A stretch of DNA of 64,000 bases from an uncultured Clostridia bacterium (GTDB lineage: Bacteria; Bacillota; Clostridia; Christensenellales; UBA1242). Shown here piece by piece: positions 36,427 to 44,673 of this stretch (its first letter is position 1; each line of letters opens with the position of its first letter). The notes below the pieces were generated by a model that saw only the letters and a program-made list of their open reading frames with translations, had not been told where the DNA came from and ran no database searches. The position numbers and the translations under genes are program-made. The DNA lies in NCBI GenBank assembly GCA_934746645.1, contig CAKVFE010000001.1, forward strand, positions 620,001 to 684,000, given 5' to 3'.

Positions 36427-37410
36427 ATGGTAGATTTTATTAACATTGATGAAGTAAACAAAAAATTGAAAGCCAACGATATGAAAGTTATCTACGATGC
36501 TGAAAGTCAGTATCGTGGACAACTATTTCAGTTGGTACAAAAGATATTAAAATTGAAAGTACAACCACAAGTTATACTTTTGGCTGGTCCAAGTTGTGCT
36601 GGTAAAACAACTACAGCTAGACTTATTAAAGAAATACTAGAATCTAAAAAGAAAAAAGCAATTATTGTAAGTATGGACGATTTCTTTGTAGACAGAGAAG
36701 CTACTCCATTGTTGCCTAATGGTATGAAAGACTATGATAGTTTAAGAACAGTCAACTTAGAACAAATGGAAGATTGTTTCCACACACTATTTACAAAAGG
36801 TGAAGCAGGTTTTCCACGATTTGATTTTATAAGTGGTCTTAATATGCCTAACGAATATGACTTAACTTACGATAAAGACACATATATTGTATTTGAAGGT
36901 TTACATACTCTTAACCCAGAAGTTACAAAACATTTGGGTACTGATAGATTCTTTAAGATTTATACCAACGCACTTAAAGGTTTTAAAAGAGATGAGTTTT
37001 ACAAGATAAACAATCTTAATTTGAGATTGATTAGGCGTATGATAAGAGATGTCAAACGCCGTGGCACAACTCCAGAAAACACAATGAAATCTTGGCGTAA
37101 TGTATGTGACGCAGAAGAAAGTTATATAACTCCATATAGAGATACTGCTGATGCGTGGATAAATACTACTCACGATTATGAATTGGCACTATATAAAAAT
37201 GAGTTCTTTGAAATTGTTATGAAAAATAGAGAAGTTGTACAAGATATGGCTTTCTTAGAGATATTTGAAGATAGCATAAGCTTAGACAAACGCAAACTTC
37301 CTAGCACATCACTTATGTGGGAATTTGTAGACCCTCCAGTTGAAGATGAAGACAAAGAAAAAGAAGATAAGAAAGAAGAACCAGTTAAAAAATCTAAGAA
37401 AACAAAATAA
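36427..37410 (+). CDS. Uridine kinase-like nucleoside kinase
   Basis: 327 aa. P-loop VILLAGPSCAGKTTTARLIKEIL (about 54-76), then VSMDDFFVDREATPLLPNGMKDYDSLRTV, which carries the DDF(Y/F) motif of the uridine kinase/phosphoribulokinase family. YIVFEGLHTLNPEV and the R-rich RLIRRMIRDVKRRG lid follow. The C-terminal 25 residues are a charged Glu/Lys tail. The N-terminal TGS/threonyl-tRNA synthetase-like part found in longer clostridial relatives is absent. It lies 11 nt after serS and ends at a strong terminator. The substrate is not certain. Confidence 0.85.
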   Translation: MVDFINIDEVNKKLKANDMKVIYDAESQYRGQLFQLVQKILKLKVQPQVILLAGPSCAGKTTTARLIKEILESKKKKAIIVSMDDFFVDREATPLLPNGMKDYDSLRTVNLEQMEDCFHTLFTKGEAGFPRFDFISGLNMPNEYDLTYDKDTYIVFEGLHTLNPEVTKHLGTDRFFKIYTNALKGFKRDEFYKINNLNLRLIRRMIRDVKRRGTTPENTMKSWRNVCDAEESYITPYRDTADAWINTTHDYELALYKNEFFEIVMKNREVVQDMAFLEIFEDSISLDKRKLPSTSLMWEFVDPPVEDEDKEKEDKKEEPVKKSKKTK

Positions 37411-37425
37411 TTGTAGATAAAAAAT

Positions 37426-37460
37426 AAAAAGCATTATCAAAAAATGATAATGCTTTTTTT
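37426..37460. terminator. Bidirectional terminator of the kinase and mscS
   Basis: AAAAAGCATTATC, loop, TGATAATGCTTTTTTT. Confidence 0.9.
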
Positions 37461-37496
37461 ATTTAAAATTATTTATTTTAAAATTATGATGCTTTT

Positions 37497-38594
37497 TTAT
37501 TTTTTTCTAGAAGTAATTGTTTTTTCTTTTGTTTGTTTTACTTTTGTAGAAGTATTACTCTTTTTAGATTTTTTAGTATTACTAGTATTGTCTATAGTGG
37601 TGTTTTTATTGTCAGTATTGTTGTTTTCTTTTTTAATATTTTTTGAATCTTTATTTTTCTTTTTGCCTGATTTAAATATTGTCATTAAATCATCATTTTC
37701 TAAGTCAAACAAATGTTTTTCTTCTTCTCTAACTTTTTCTACTCTTTCAGGTAATTTTTTGTAAAGAACAGGCATAACAACTTTGTCTTTTCTTTCTCTA
37801 ATTTCAATTTGATTGTAAGGTATAGATATATTATGTCTTTTAAATTCATTAAAAACATTTTCTGTTACATAATAATATACATCCCAATAATCTTCATTGT
37901 CTACCCAACAATAAGCAAAGAAATCTATACTACTTTCATTTAATGTTTTTAATCTGCAAAATAAATCTTTTTCAAGTCTAACTTTACCATTGCTTTTCAT
38001 AACATCTATAACTATCTTTTTTACAGTTTCAACATCGCTTTCATAAGCAACACCAAAATTAAAATTAACTCTTCTTAGGTTATTTGCACCATAGTTTGTT
38101 ACGGCACTATTAACTATTGTTGAGTTGGGTAATGTAATCTTTTTATTGTCGGTAGTCATAATAGTTGTAAATAAAAAATTGATATCGTTTATGCTACCTT
38201 CTACACCATCAACACTTATATAGTCACCTTTTTTAAACATATGAGATGAAATAATTACTATACCATTAGCCAAATTAGATATGTTGTTTTGTAGTGCCAT
38301 ACCAATAGCTAAAACTAAAGCACTAAGTGCAGTTAAAATACCTGTAATTGAAATACCAATAATGTTAAGCAATGATAAGAACAATATTAAATATAAACAA
38401 AATTTTAATATTCCACACAAGAATCCTTGTGTAACTTTTTCCATTTTTGTTTTGTTCATTATTTTCTTTGTTATATTAAGAATTATTTTTATTGCAATTA
38501 TACCTAAAATTAGAACTGCAAAAAATTTAATAATACCAATATAATTATTAGTAAAAAAGTTTTTAATTGATTCCCATATTTTTGCCCAATCCAT
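37497..38594 (-). CDS. mscS: Small-conductance mechanosensitive channel (MscS family)
   Basis: Opens under membrane tension to release solutes in hypo-osmotic shock. The start is ATG 38594, with AAGGAG 6 nt upstream. Three membrane helices lie at about 20-45, 55-85 and 88-115; the last, GILTALSALVLAIGMALQNNISNLANGI, is the pore helix with the small-residue pattern. The beta domain follows: FKKGDYISVDGVEGSINDINFLFTTIMTTDNKKITLPNS, as in MscS. The C-terminal 65 residues are a Lys/Asn-rich disordered tail. Divergent from dinB. Confidence 0.93.
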   Translation of the reverse strand: MDWAKIWESIKNFFTNNYIGIIKFFAVLILGIIAIKIILNITKKIMNKTKMEKVTQGFLCGILKFCLYLILFLSLLNIIGISITGILTALSALVLAIGMALQNNISNLANGIVIISSHMFKKGDYISVDGVEGSINDINFLFTTIMTTDNKKITLPNSTIVNSAVTNYGANNLRRVNFNFGVAYESDVETVKKIVIDVMKSNGKVRLEKDLFCRLKTLNESSIDFFAYCWVDNEDYWDVYYYVTENVFNEFKRHNISIPYNQIEIRERKDKVVMPVLYKKLPERVEKVREEEKHLFDLENDDLMTIFKSGKKKNKDSKNIKKENNNTDNKNTTIDNTSNTKKSKKSNTSTKVKQTKEKTITSRKK

Positions 38595-38621
38595 ATTCTT
38601 CTCCTTTGTGCAACAGAACAT

Positions 38622-38650
38622 AGTATACACCTTTCGACAATTTACGACAA
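38622..38650 (-). promoter_or_regulatory. mscS promoter
   Basis: On the minus strand: TTGTCG (38645-38650), 17 bp, TATACT (38622-38627); about 20 nt of leader before the ribosome binding site and ATG. Confidence 0.6.
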
Positions 38651-38723
38651 ATAAAATCTTGGGTAATTAAAGATTAATTATAAATCAAAAAATAATATTA
38701 TTAGAATTGAAAGTAAAAAATGA

Positions 38724-38766
38724 TTTACAAAACAATCATTATAAGTTATAATAGAACAAATGTTCT
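38724..38766 (+). promoter_or_regulatory. dinB promoter with LexA (SOS) box
   Basis: TTTACA (38724-38729), 17 bp, TATAAT (38747-38752). GAAC-AAAT-GTTC (38754-38765) immediately follows, a perfect match to the Gram-positive SOS box core GAAC-N4-GTTC. It covers the predicted transcription start, so LexA binding should block dinB transcription until DNA damage. Confidence 0.8.
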
Positions 38767-38915
38767 AGTATAATATAAGTATAATGTTGTAGTACAATGT
38801 AAGTATGCTATATAATATATTTTACTTAAATATACAAAAACTAATAATATCCAATAATAAAAATATCTAATAATAAACATAATCAAAGTTGTAGGTATAC
38901 AAGGGAAAAGATAAG

Positions 38916-40157
38916 ATGTCTAGATTTATTTTACATTCGGATCTTAATAATTTTTATGCAAGTGTTGAGTGTCTTTATAATCCCGAACTTCGCAATAAAG
39001 CTGTTGCTGTAGTAGGTGATCAAGAGCGTAGACACGGCATAGTATTGGCCAAAAATTATATAGCCAAAAAGTATGGCGTAAAGACTGGCGATACTATATG
39101 GGAAGCCAAACAGAAATGTATGGAAGAACTTGTTTGTGTTACTGCCAATTTTGAAAGATATTATTATGTGTCGAGATTAGTAAAAGAAATGTATAGAGAA
39201 TATACCGATAGAGTGGAGAGTTTTGGTATAGACGAAGCGTGGTTAGATATAAGTGATAGAGTAAAAACTTTTGACGAGGCATATAAGGTTGCCAACAAAA
39301 TACGCAATAGAGTATTGGATCAATTTGGGCTTACTGTAAGCATAGGCGTAAGTTATAATAAGATATTTGCTAAATTGGGAAGTGACTTGAAAAAACCTAA
39401 TGCTACTACACTTATAAGTCTGGACAACTATAAAGATATGGTGTGGGGATTGCCAGTAAGTGATCTTCTTTATGTGGGTAAAGCAACTACAACCAAACTC
39501 AACAAAATAGGTATTAATACTATAGGTGATTTAGCCAATACTTCAGTATCAATTTTGAAAAGTTTGCTTGGAAAAAATGGAGAAACATTATATATATTTG
39601 CTAACGGTCAAGATATGACACCGGTTAAAAAATATAATGAGTTGGACGAAGTTAAGTCTATAGGCAACTCAACTACTTGTCCACGAGATCTTACCAATGA
39701 TAAAGAAGTAGGAGCTATTATTGATGTCTTGTCCGAGAGTGTGGCAAGAAGATTGAAAGCAAAAAATCTATGGTGCAGTGTGGTAAGTCTAACTATAAAA
39801 ACTAGTGATTTAAAAAGTTTTGATGTTATGCACAAGATAGAATATCCTACTAATCTAGCAAGTGTTATTGGTAAAGAATGTAAAAAATTGTTTAAGTTTG
39901 ATTGGAACCAAACAGTAAGACTTGTGGGTGTAAGAGCCACAGGACTTAGTGAAAAACCAGCACAGTATAATTTGTTTAATAACGAACAAACTAATCTAAA
40001 AAAGGAAAAGTTTGAAAAGACTGTAGATAGTTTGAGAGAGCGTTATGGCTACGATATTATTAAGCGTGGAAGTATTTGTGCTATAAAAAATTTTGACGAA
40101 ATCAACCCTGAAGCAATCAATCATCTTATACACCCAGTAAGTTATTTTAAGCTATAA
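38916..40157 (+). CDS. dinB: DNA polymerase IV (Y-family)
   Basis: Translesion polymerase. MSRFILHSDLNNFYASVECL carries the first catalytic Asp (Asp9); VESFGIDEAWLDIS (about 100-113) carries the second Asp and Glu. VSIGVSYNKIFAKLGSDLKKP is the thumb entry and PATQYNLF-like NLFNNE near the C-terminus resembles a clamp-binding peptide (QYNLF). 413 aa, typical. AAGGG lies upstream of the ATG. It is controlled by an apparent SOS box and followed 25 nt later by a small conserved-looking gene. Confidence 0.95.
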   Translation: MSRFILHSDLNNFYASVECLYNPELRNKAVAVVGDQERRHGIVLAKNYIAKKYGVKTGDTIWEAKQKCMEELVCVTANFERYYYVSRLVKEMYREYTDRVESFGIDEAWLDISDRVKTFDEAYKVANKIRNRVLDQFGLTVSIGVSYNKIFAKLGSDLKKPNATTLISLDNYKDMVWGLPVSDLLYVGKATTTKLNKIGINTIGDLANTSVSILKSLLGKNGETLYIFANGQDMTPVKKYNELDEVKSIGNSTTCPRDLTNDKEVGAIIDVLSESVARRLKAKNLWCSVVSLTIKTSDLKSFDVMHKIEYPTNLASVIGKECKKLFKFDWNQTVRLVGVRATGLSEKPAQYNLFNNEQTNLKKEKFEKTVDSLRERYGYDIIKRGSICAIKNFDEINPEAINHLIHPVSYFKL

Positions 40158-40182
40158 ATAAAAATATAGGTGAGTTGAGATA

Positions 40183-40482
40183 ATGCAAACAAATACTAAT
40201 GTTGTGACTATCAATAATGTCTTTTTAGCAAAAAGTGATAGTTTTATGACAAAAAAGTATGTTTCTGTACTAGTGCTATTTGACGAAACTGGGAAGAAAT
40301 TCCCTAGAGAAATCTATTTTGATGACCAAAAATATGAGATAACTAAAGTATTAGATGTTGCTAATGCTGCAAGTCTAAAAGTGGGTGGTATAGGTCAAAG
40401 ATATAAGGTCAAAATAAACGGGCAAGAAACATATTTGTTTTTTGAAAGCGAAACTGGTCAATGGTTTGTGGAAGCTAAATAA
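40183..40482 (+). CDS. Small protein linked to dinB, unknown function
   Basis: 99 aa, mostly beta strands, no Cys, no membrane segment. The C-terminal part reads GGIGQRYKVKINGQETYLFFESETGQWFVEAK. As far as I recall, small proteins ending in a similar RY..I.G...L.FE...WFVE pattern often follow dinB in Bacillota (memory, not checked). The gene lies 25 nt after dinB under the same SOS box, which suggests a role tied to damage tolerance. Ribosome binding site GGTGAG. Confidence 0.7.
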   Translation: MQTNTNVVTINNVFLAKSDSFMTKKYVSVLVLFDETGKKFPREIYFDDQKYEITKVLDVANAASLKVGGIGQRYKVKINGQETYLFFESETGQWFVEAK

Positions 40483-40549
40483 TTTTGAAATTATTGTGTT
40501 TATACACTTTTAAAAGTTAGTTTTAATTTGTTATACTATTGTAAACATT

Positions 40550-41086
40550 ATGGAAAAATCGAAATTAAAATTTAAACATCTTAATACGATACTTATGTAT
40601 GTTGCTATACTATTTTTAGTTTTGAGTGTAGTGATGTACTTTTTTCCATTTGTTACACACATAGACAAATTTTCAAATACCATAACAAGATTTAGTGGTT
40701 ATGACTTTACAAGAGCTTTAAGCAGTAACGAACAAACTTCAAAAATGTATGCGTTAAAGTCTTTGCTTTCTACAGCAAAAACAAGTTTGCCTACACATGT
40801 AATAGCATATCTAGGGCCAACTTGTTGTATATTTTCTATTGTAATGGTTGTACTAACTTTAGTATCAAGATACAACAAAAAATTTAACAATATGTTTGTG
40901 TCTGGTGCATTTTTTGCTGTGTGGATTGTACTTGCACTTAGCGTAGTAACATTGGTTGGAAGTATGGCTGTTACTAAAGGTACAGTTGTAGTCAACAATT
41001 ATCATTTAGGGTTTGGCGCTATAGTTGGTTGTGTGTTGGCAGTGATTGCATCAATAATCAATATAGTAAAAAGTTTAAAAGAATAA
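40550..41086 (+). CDS. Four-helix membrane protein of unknown function
   Basis: 178 aa. Membrane helices at about 12-35, 82-105, 115-140 and 150-172, with a 45-residue external loop after the first helix. No recognisable motif. There is no Shine-Dalgarno before the ATG; a TATACT box ends 12 bp upstream, so the mRNA may start within about 6 nt of the ATG. Confidence 0.65.
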   Translation: MEKSKLKFKHLNTILMYVAILFLVLSVVMYFFPFVTHIDKFSNTITRFSGYDFTRALSSNEQTSKMYALKSLLSTAKTSLPTHVIAYLGPTCCIFSIVMVVLTLVSRYNKKFNNMFVSGAFFAVWIVLALSVVTLVGSMAVTKGTVVVNNYHLGFGAIVGCVLAVIASIINIVKSLKE

Positions 41087-41209
41087 AAAGTAAAATGTGT
41101 TTTTCCACAAAAGTTTAAGATGTCGTTTTTGTATGACAATGTTTTAATTTAGGCTAATGTTGTGGAGTAAAATAAAAACTAAAAATACAAAAGTAAAACT
41201 AGGTAAGTT

Positions 41210-42082
41210 ATGCAATGTAAATTGTGTCCAAGACAATGTAATATAGATAGAGATAAAACAACAGGTTATTGTGGAGTCAATAATACTTTAAAGATAGCAA
41301 GAGCAGGACTTCATTATTGGGAAGAACCTATTATCTCTGGAACAGAAGGTAGTGGTACTATCTTTTTTTCAGGTTGCAATTTAAAATGTGTGTATTGCCA
41401 AAACTATGACATATCCAGTCAGGCTTTTGGTAAAGAAATAACTGTAGAAAGATTGAGTGAGATATTTAAAGAACTTGAAGATAAAGGTGCCAACAATATC
41501 AATCTTGTTACACCAACTCATTATGTTCCACAAATTATTGAAGCGTTAAAAATATACAGACCAAAAATACCTATTGTATACAATACAAGTGGTTATGATA
41601 GTGCGTCAGAACTAAAAATGTTGGAAGGCTATGTTGATGTATATTTGACCGACTTAAAATATGTTGATAGTGAACTATCTAAAAAATATAGCAAAGCACC
41701 AGATTATTTTGATGTGGCAAGTAAAGCTATACTTGAGATGGTAAGACAACAACCAACCAATGTCTACAATGATAAGGGTATGCTTATAAAAGGTGTTATT
41801 GTTAGACATATGGTTTTGCCGGGTTGTATGAAAGATAGCTTTAAAGTTTTGGATTGGATAAAAGATAATCTAGGAGTAGATACAATAGTAAGTATTATGG
41901 GACAATATACACCATATTATAAAAGTGTTGAATATCCCGAAATCAATCGACCTATTAAGCCTTTAGAGTATAAAGCAGTTATTGCCCACTTTAATAGCAT
42001 TGGTCTTAACAATGGTTATAGTCAAGACTTGAGTAGTAGTTCTAAAGATTATATTCCACCATTTAATCTTGAAGGTGTGTAA
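41210..42082 (+). CDS. Radical SAM protein of the PflA-like/PflX (COG1313) type
   Basis: 290 aa. The radical SAM cluster motif is SGCNLKCVYCQN (C-x3-C-x2-C, near 61-72). The N-terminus MQCKLCPRQCNIDRDKTTGYCGV has four more Cys typical of this group. Downstream, INLVTPTHYVPQIIEAL and VDVYLTDLKYVD match the TIM-barrel core. Related proteins are annotated as pyruvate formate-lyase-activating-like, but no glycyl-radical partner is present here, so the substrate is unknown. AGGTAAG lies just before the ATG. Ends at a strong terminator. Confidence 0.88.
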   Translation: MQCKLCPRQCNIDRDKTTGYCGVNNTLKIARAGLHYWEEPIISGTEGSGTIFFSGCNLKCVYCQNYDISSQAFGKEITVERLSEIFKELEDKGANNINLVTPTHYVPQIIEALKIYRPKIPIVYNTSGYDSASELKMLEGYVDVYLTDLKYVDSELSKKYSKAPDYFDVASKAILEMVRQQPTNVYNDKGMLIKGVIVRHMVLPGCMKDSFKVLDWIKDNLGVDTIVSIMGQYTPYYKSVEYPEINRPIKPLEYKAVIAHFNSIGLNNGYSQDLSSSSKDYIPPFNLEGV

Positions 42083-42123
42083 AAATATAATAATTAACAA
42101 CAATAGGTTGTAATTGCAAAACA

Positions 42124-42153
42124 AAAAAACCACCAAATTTTGGTGGTTTTTTG
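42124..42153 (+). terminator. Terminator of the radical SAM gene
   Basis: AAAAAACCACCAAATTTTGGTGGTTTTTT; also usable from the other side by the small zinc-ribbon gene. Confidence 0.9.
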
Positions 42154-42174
42154 TAAGCCTAAATATTATAAAGA

Positions 42175-42345
42175 CTAGCCATTATTTTGTTGGTTAGCTT
42201 GCATTTTTGCTTTCTTTTCTTTACGGCATTTTGGGCATCTAACTGGAGCGTTAGTAAAGCCTTTGCTTGCGTAAAATTCTTGTTCGCCTACAGTCCAAAC
42301 AAATTCGGTACCGCAGTCTTTGCAAACAATTTTCTTGTCTTCCAT
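42175..42345 (-). CDS. Small zinc-ribbon protein
   Basis: 56 aa, MEDKKIVCKDCGTEFVW then TVGEQEFYASKGFTNAPVR and CPKCRKEKKAK. Two CxxC knuckles (residues 8-11 and 37-40) form a zinc ribbon with the GEQEFY...KGF.N.P.RC pattern common in small Bacillota proteins of the zf_Tbcl/zinc-ribbon type. The ribosome binding site is strong (AAGGAGG, 7 nt before ATG). Convergent with the radical SAM gene. Function unknown. Confidence 0.88.
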   Translation of the reverse strand: MEDKKIVCKDCGTEFVWTVGEQEFYASKGFTNAPVRCPKCRKEKKAKMQANQQNNG

Positions 42346-42497
42346 GAAGATTCCTCCTTGTGTATTTGTTGGAAAAGAACTTAAAAAGACAAAAAATTGA
42401 AATTAATATAGTTTTGAAATATATGAATTGAATGTTTGTGTGTTTCTAATCTATTTCCGTGTATAGTATAGCACTAATTAAAATATATTGGTAACTT

Positions 42498-42884
42498 TTA
42501 TGACATAGATTTTAAAAATTTATACAATTTTGTGCTGTCATCACTTAAATTAAGATAATAACATCGACCTTCGTATAAGTCGCCAATACCTCTTATGATA
42601 TTAAATCCGTACATATTAGGTTTGATTTCGATAAGAAGTCTGTCAAATTCCATATCAGCATAATTTTGCATACTGTTATATCTTAACTCAAGCCAAATAC
42701 CTTTTCTTATCCTTGTGTACACATCAGCATTTTTTGCTATAGCAAGGGCAGGAGAAAAATATGCTTTGTCGCATACTTCATTTAGTACTTGTTTAAATTG
42801 TGGATTGTCAATAGTTTGTTCTTTGCCGTTAAAGTATACAACAGCAGAATCATAACCTTGTAAATATTCTATAAGTGTTTTCAT
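42498..42884 (-). CDS. Hypothetical protein, unknown function
   Basis: 128 aa, soluble, single Cys pair far apart, not recognised. It alternates strands and helices (DSAVVYFNGKEQT, LNEVCDKAYFSPALAIA, WLELRYNSMQNYADMEFDRLLIEIKPNMYGFNIIRG). AGAAGG lies 5 nt before the ATG. It stands alone between the zinc-ribbon gene and a SHOCT-domain gene. Confidence 0.6.
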   Translation of the reverse strand: MKTLIEYLQGYDSAVVYFNGKEQTIDNPQFKQVLNEVCDKAYFSPALAIAKNADVYTRIRKGIWLELRYNSMQNYADMEFDRLLIEIKPNMYGFNIIRGIGDLYEGRCYYLNLSDDSTKLYKFLKSMS

Positions 42885-43282
42885 AGCTACCTTCTTTTAA
42901 TGTATTTTATCACACTACGACCAAAATAAAAAATATTTAAACAACTGATATTAAAAAATATTGATGACTACTTAAAATTATGCTCAAAAAAAATAAAAGC
43001 GACCCATAATATTTTTCGATTTTTAGCACAAAATATATGTAATAAAAATTTTCCAAAATTTTTCAAATTTGATAATATTTGTTAGGTATTATGCAAAAAC
43101 TTAAAATGTACATTGTTAAGCCAAAATTTATTTATAAAAAACTAGTTAATATATATAAAATATTATTAAAAAAGTTTTGCATTAATAACTTTTATTTGTT
43201 ATAATACTTGTAATAGGAGTGCCGATTTGTGTGGTTTGGTGATGCAACACATACAATGTTATAATTGGCAAGGGAATTATTA
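42885..43282. other. Gap with promoter upstream of the SHOCT gene
   Basis: AT-rich and without an ORF of normal size until the promoter TTGCAT-17-TATAAT (43177-43205). The leader after it has GGAG at about 43215 and a 13-codon ORF (43242-43283), whose stop overlaps the next start codon as TAATG. Confidence 0.5.
43177..43205 (+). promoter_or_regulatory. Promoter of the SHOCT-domain membrane protein gene
   Basis: TTGCAT (43177-43182), 17 bp, TATAAT (43200-43205). Confidence 0.7.
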
Positions 43283-43897
43283 ATGAGTCAAAAAAAGAAA
43301 ATACTTATGTTTGTAAGTGCAATATTAATGATTGTATCCGGTTTGGTTACCGGTATTTTGTGTTGTTTGGCTATCTTCCAACCTGCTAGACTAGAACCTA
43401 TTATTCAAAAATATGTCAATGCAGATTCTTCTAATTGGGATACTGTAGCATCACGCATCCAATTATTAGTTTCATTATGCACTGCTGGTTCAGTAGTTGG
43501 TATTGTATTCGGTGGTATCAGCATTAAGTTCTGTATGTATCAACCTATAGAGTTTTATCAAAAGAGAAGTGTTGTTCTTACCGTTGCAATAATATGTACT
43601 ATAGTTGTTAACCCACTTGTTGGGGCATTGTATATAGTTGCTGTTATGATAAAAGATGACAATCTAAGATTTGGTGACGAACCAGAAGAAAACAAACCTG
43701 AAGATATAGACAAGTTGATGGAAAAGATTGAAAAACTTTCTAAGATGAAAGAACAAAATCTTATCAACGATGACGAATTTGCTAAACTTAAAGCAGATAT
43801 TCTTAAAGGTACTTCATTGGAAAAATCTACTACAGAAAAATCCAAACCTGAAGAAAAGCCTGTATCCGAAGAATCATCAAAAGAAGAAAGCAAGTAG
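43283..43897 (+). CDS. Membrane protein with C-terminal SHOCT-like domain (paralogue 1)
   Basis: 204 aa from ATG 43283 (AAGGGAA upstream; the earlier in-frame TTG is rejected). Three membrane helices at about 8-33, 60-85 and 95-125. KIEKLSKMKEQNLINDDEFAKLKADILKG (about 143-172) matches the SHOCT pattern: a short helix pair with L..M...G.I...EF...K..L. The last 25 residues are Glu/Lys/Ser-rich. Similar in design to the next gene, so the two may be an old duplication. Function unknown. Confidence 0.75.
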   Translation: MSQKKKILMFVSAILMIVSGLVTGILCCLAIFQPARLEPIIQKYVNADSSNWDTVASRIQLLVSLCTAGSVVGIVFGGISIKFCMYQPIEFYQKRSVVLTVAIICTIVVNPLVGALYIVAVMIKDDNLRFGDEPEENKPEDIDKLMEKIEKLSKMKEQNLINDDEFAKLKADILKGTSLEKSTTEKSKPEEKPVSEESSKEESK

Positions 43898-44005
43898 TAC
43901 ACTTGCTTTTTATTTTTAAAATTTTTGTATGACAATAATAATTAATTAAAATATTGATAAATACATAAATTGAAATTTTACTAAATATATTAAAGAGAGA
44001 AGATT

Positions 44006-44608
44006 ATGAAGACAAGACAAAAATTGTGTTTGGCTAGTAGTATATTGGCATTTATAACTTGTGCATTTTATGCTTATGTTGCAGTTATGCTTATCAACAA
44101 TGTAGATGGCTTTGCGACTATGATGAAAGAAACACTTATTGAGATGGGCACAGCTACTTCTGAAGATATAGCCGAACTTCTTAATATGACAGCTTCATAC
44201 ATTGTTATTATGTCTGTTGCTAGTGGTATAGTAGGTGCTTACAATGTAGTGCTTATATGTTTAAATGACAAAATATTCTACAAACTAAAAATACTTACTA
44301 TAGTAGTAGCTATTGCTTATGTTATTTTTGGTATGAATATAATTACTCCAATCCTTATGTTGCTTGCTATTAGAAAACCTAGACAATTCAATAATCCATA
44401 CACTCGCAGTTTTGAAAATCCAAACTTTGGTATGAATATGTCCAATGAAGAATTGCGTGAACAATTAAAGATGCGTACTATGGCTGAAAAGATAGAACTT
44501 ATCAAACACTTACACAATGAAAAAGCTATAGGCGATGAAGAATACAATAAGTTGATTGATGAGATTATTACCAATGGCGTAAAAGACGACAACAACAATA
44601 TGTTTTAA
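44006..44608 (+). CDS. Membrane protein with C-terminal SHOCT-like domain (paralogue 2)
   Basis: 200 aa. Three membrane helices (about 7-30, 68-90, 95-122), then a linker with Asn/Phe, then REQLKMRTMAEKIELIKHLHNEKAIGDEEYNKLIDEII, a SHOCT-like helical pair at the C-terminus. AGAGAGAAG precedes the ATG. Same layout as the neighbour at 43283. Ends in a bidirectional terminator. Confidence 0.75.
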   Translation: MKTRQKLCLASSILAFITCAFYAYVAVMLINNVDGFATMMKETLIEMGTATSEDIAELLNMTASYIVIMSVASGIVGAYNVVLICLNDKIFYKLKILTIVVAIAYVIFGMNIITPILMLLAIRKPRQFNNPYTRSFENPNFGMNMSNEELREQLKMRTMAEKIELIKHLHNEKAIGDEEYNKLIDEIITNGVKDDNNNMF

Positions 44609-44622
44609 TATTTAATGATAAT

Positions 44623-44658
44623 AAAAAACCACTATATTTTTATAGTGGTTTATTTTTT
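44623..44658. terminator. Bidirectional terminator
   Basis: AAAAAACCACTATA, loop, TATAGTGGTTTATTTTTT between convergent genes. Confidence 0.85.
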
Positions 44659-44673
44659 TATTTGTTATAAATA

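Larger units (their letters stand above)
38595..38915. other. mscS-dinB divergent intergenic region
   Basis: Holds the mscS promoter, the dinB promoter and the SOS box. Between the SOS box and dinB is a 150-bp AT-rich leader with repeated TATAAT-like and AGTATAAT words and no ORF. Confidence 0.6.

Noticed and set aside
37444..37764. 106-aa plus-strand ORF
   Set aside because: Runs antisense to the charged 3' end of mscS; its hydrophobic character is only the complement of Lys/Glu codons.
42187..42384. 65-aa plus-strand ORF
   Set aside because: Antisense shadow of the zinc-ribbon gene at 42175-42345, which has two CxxC motifs and a strong AAGGAGG.
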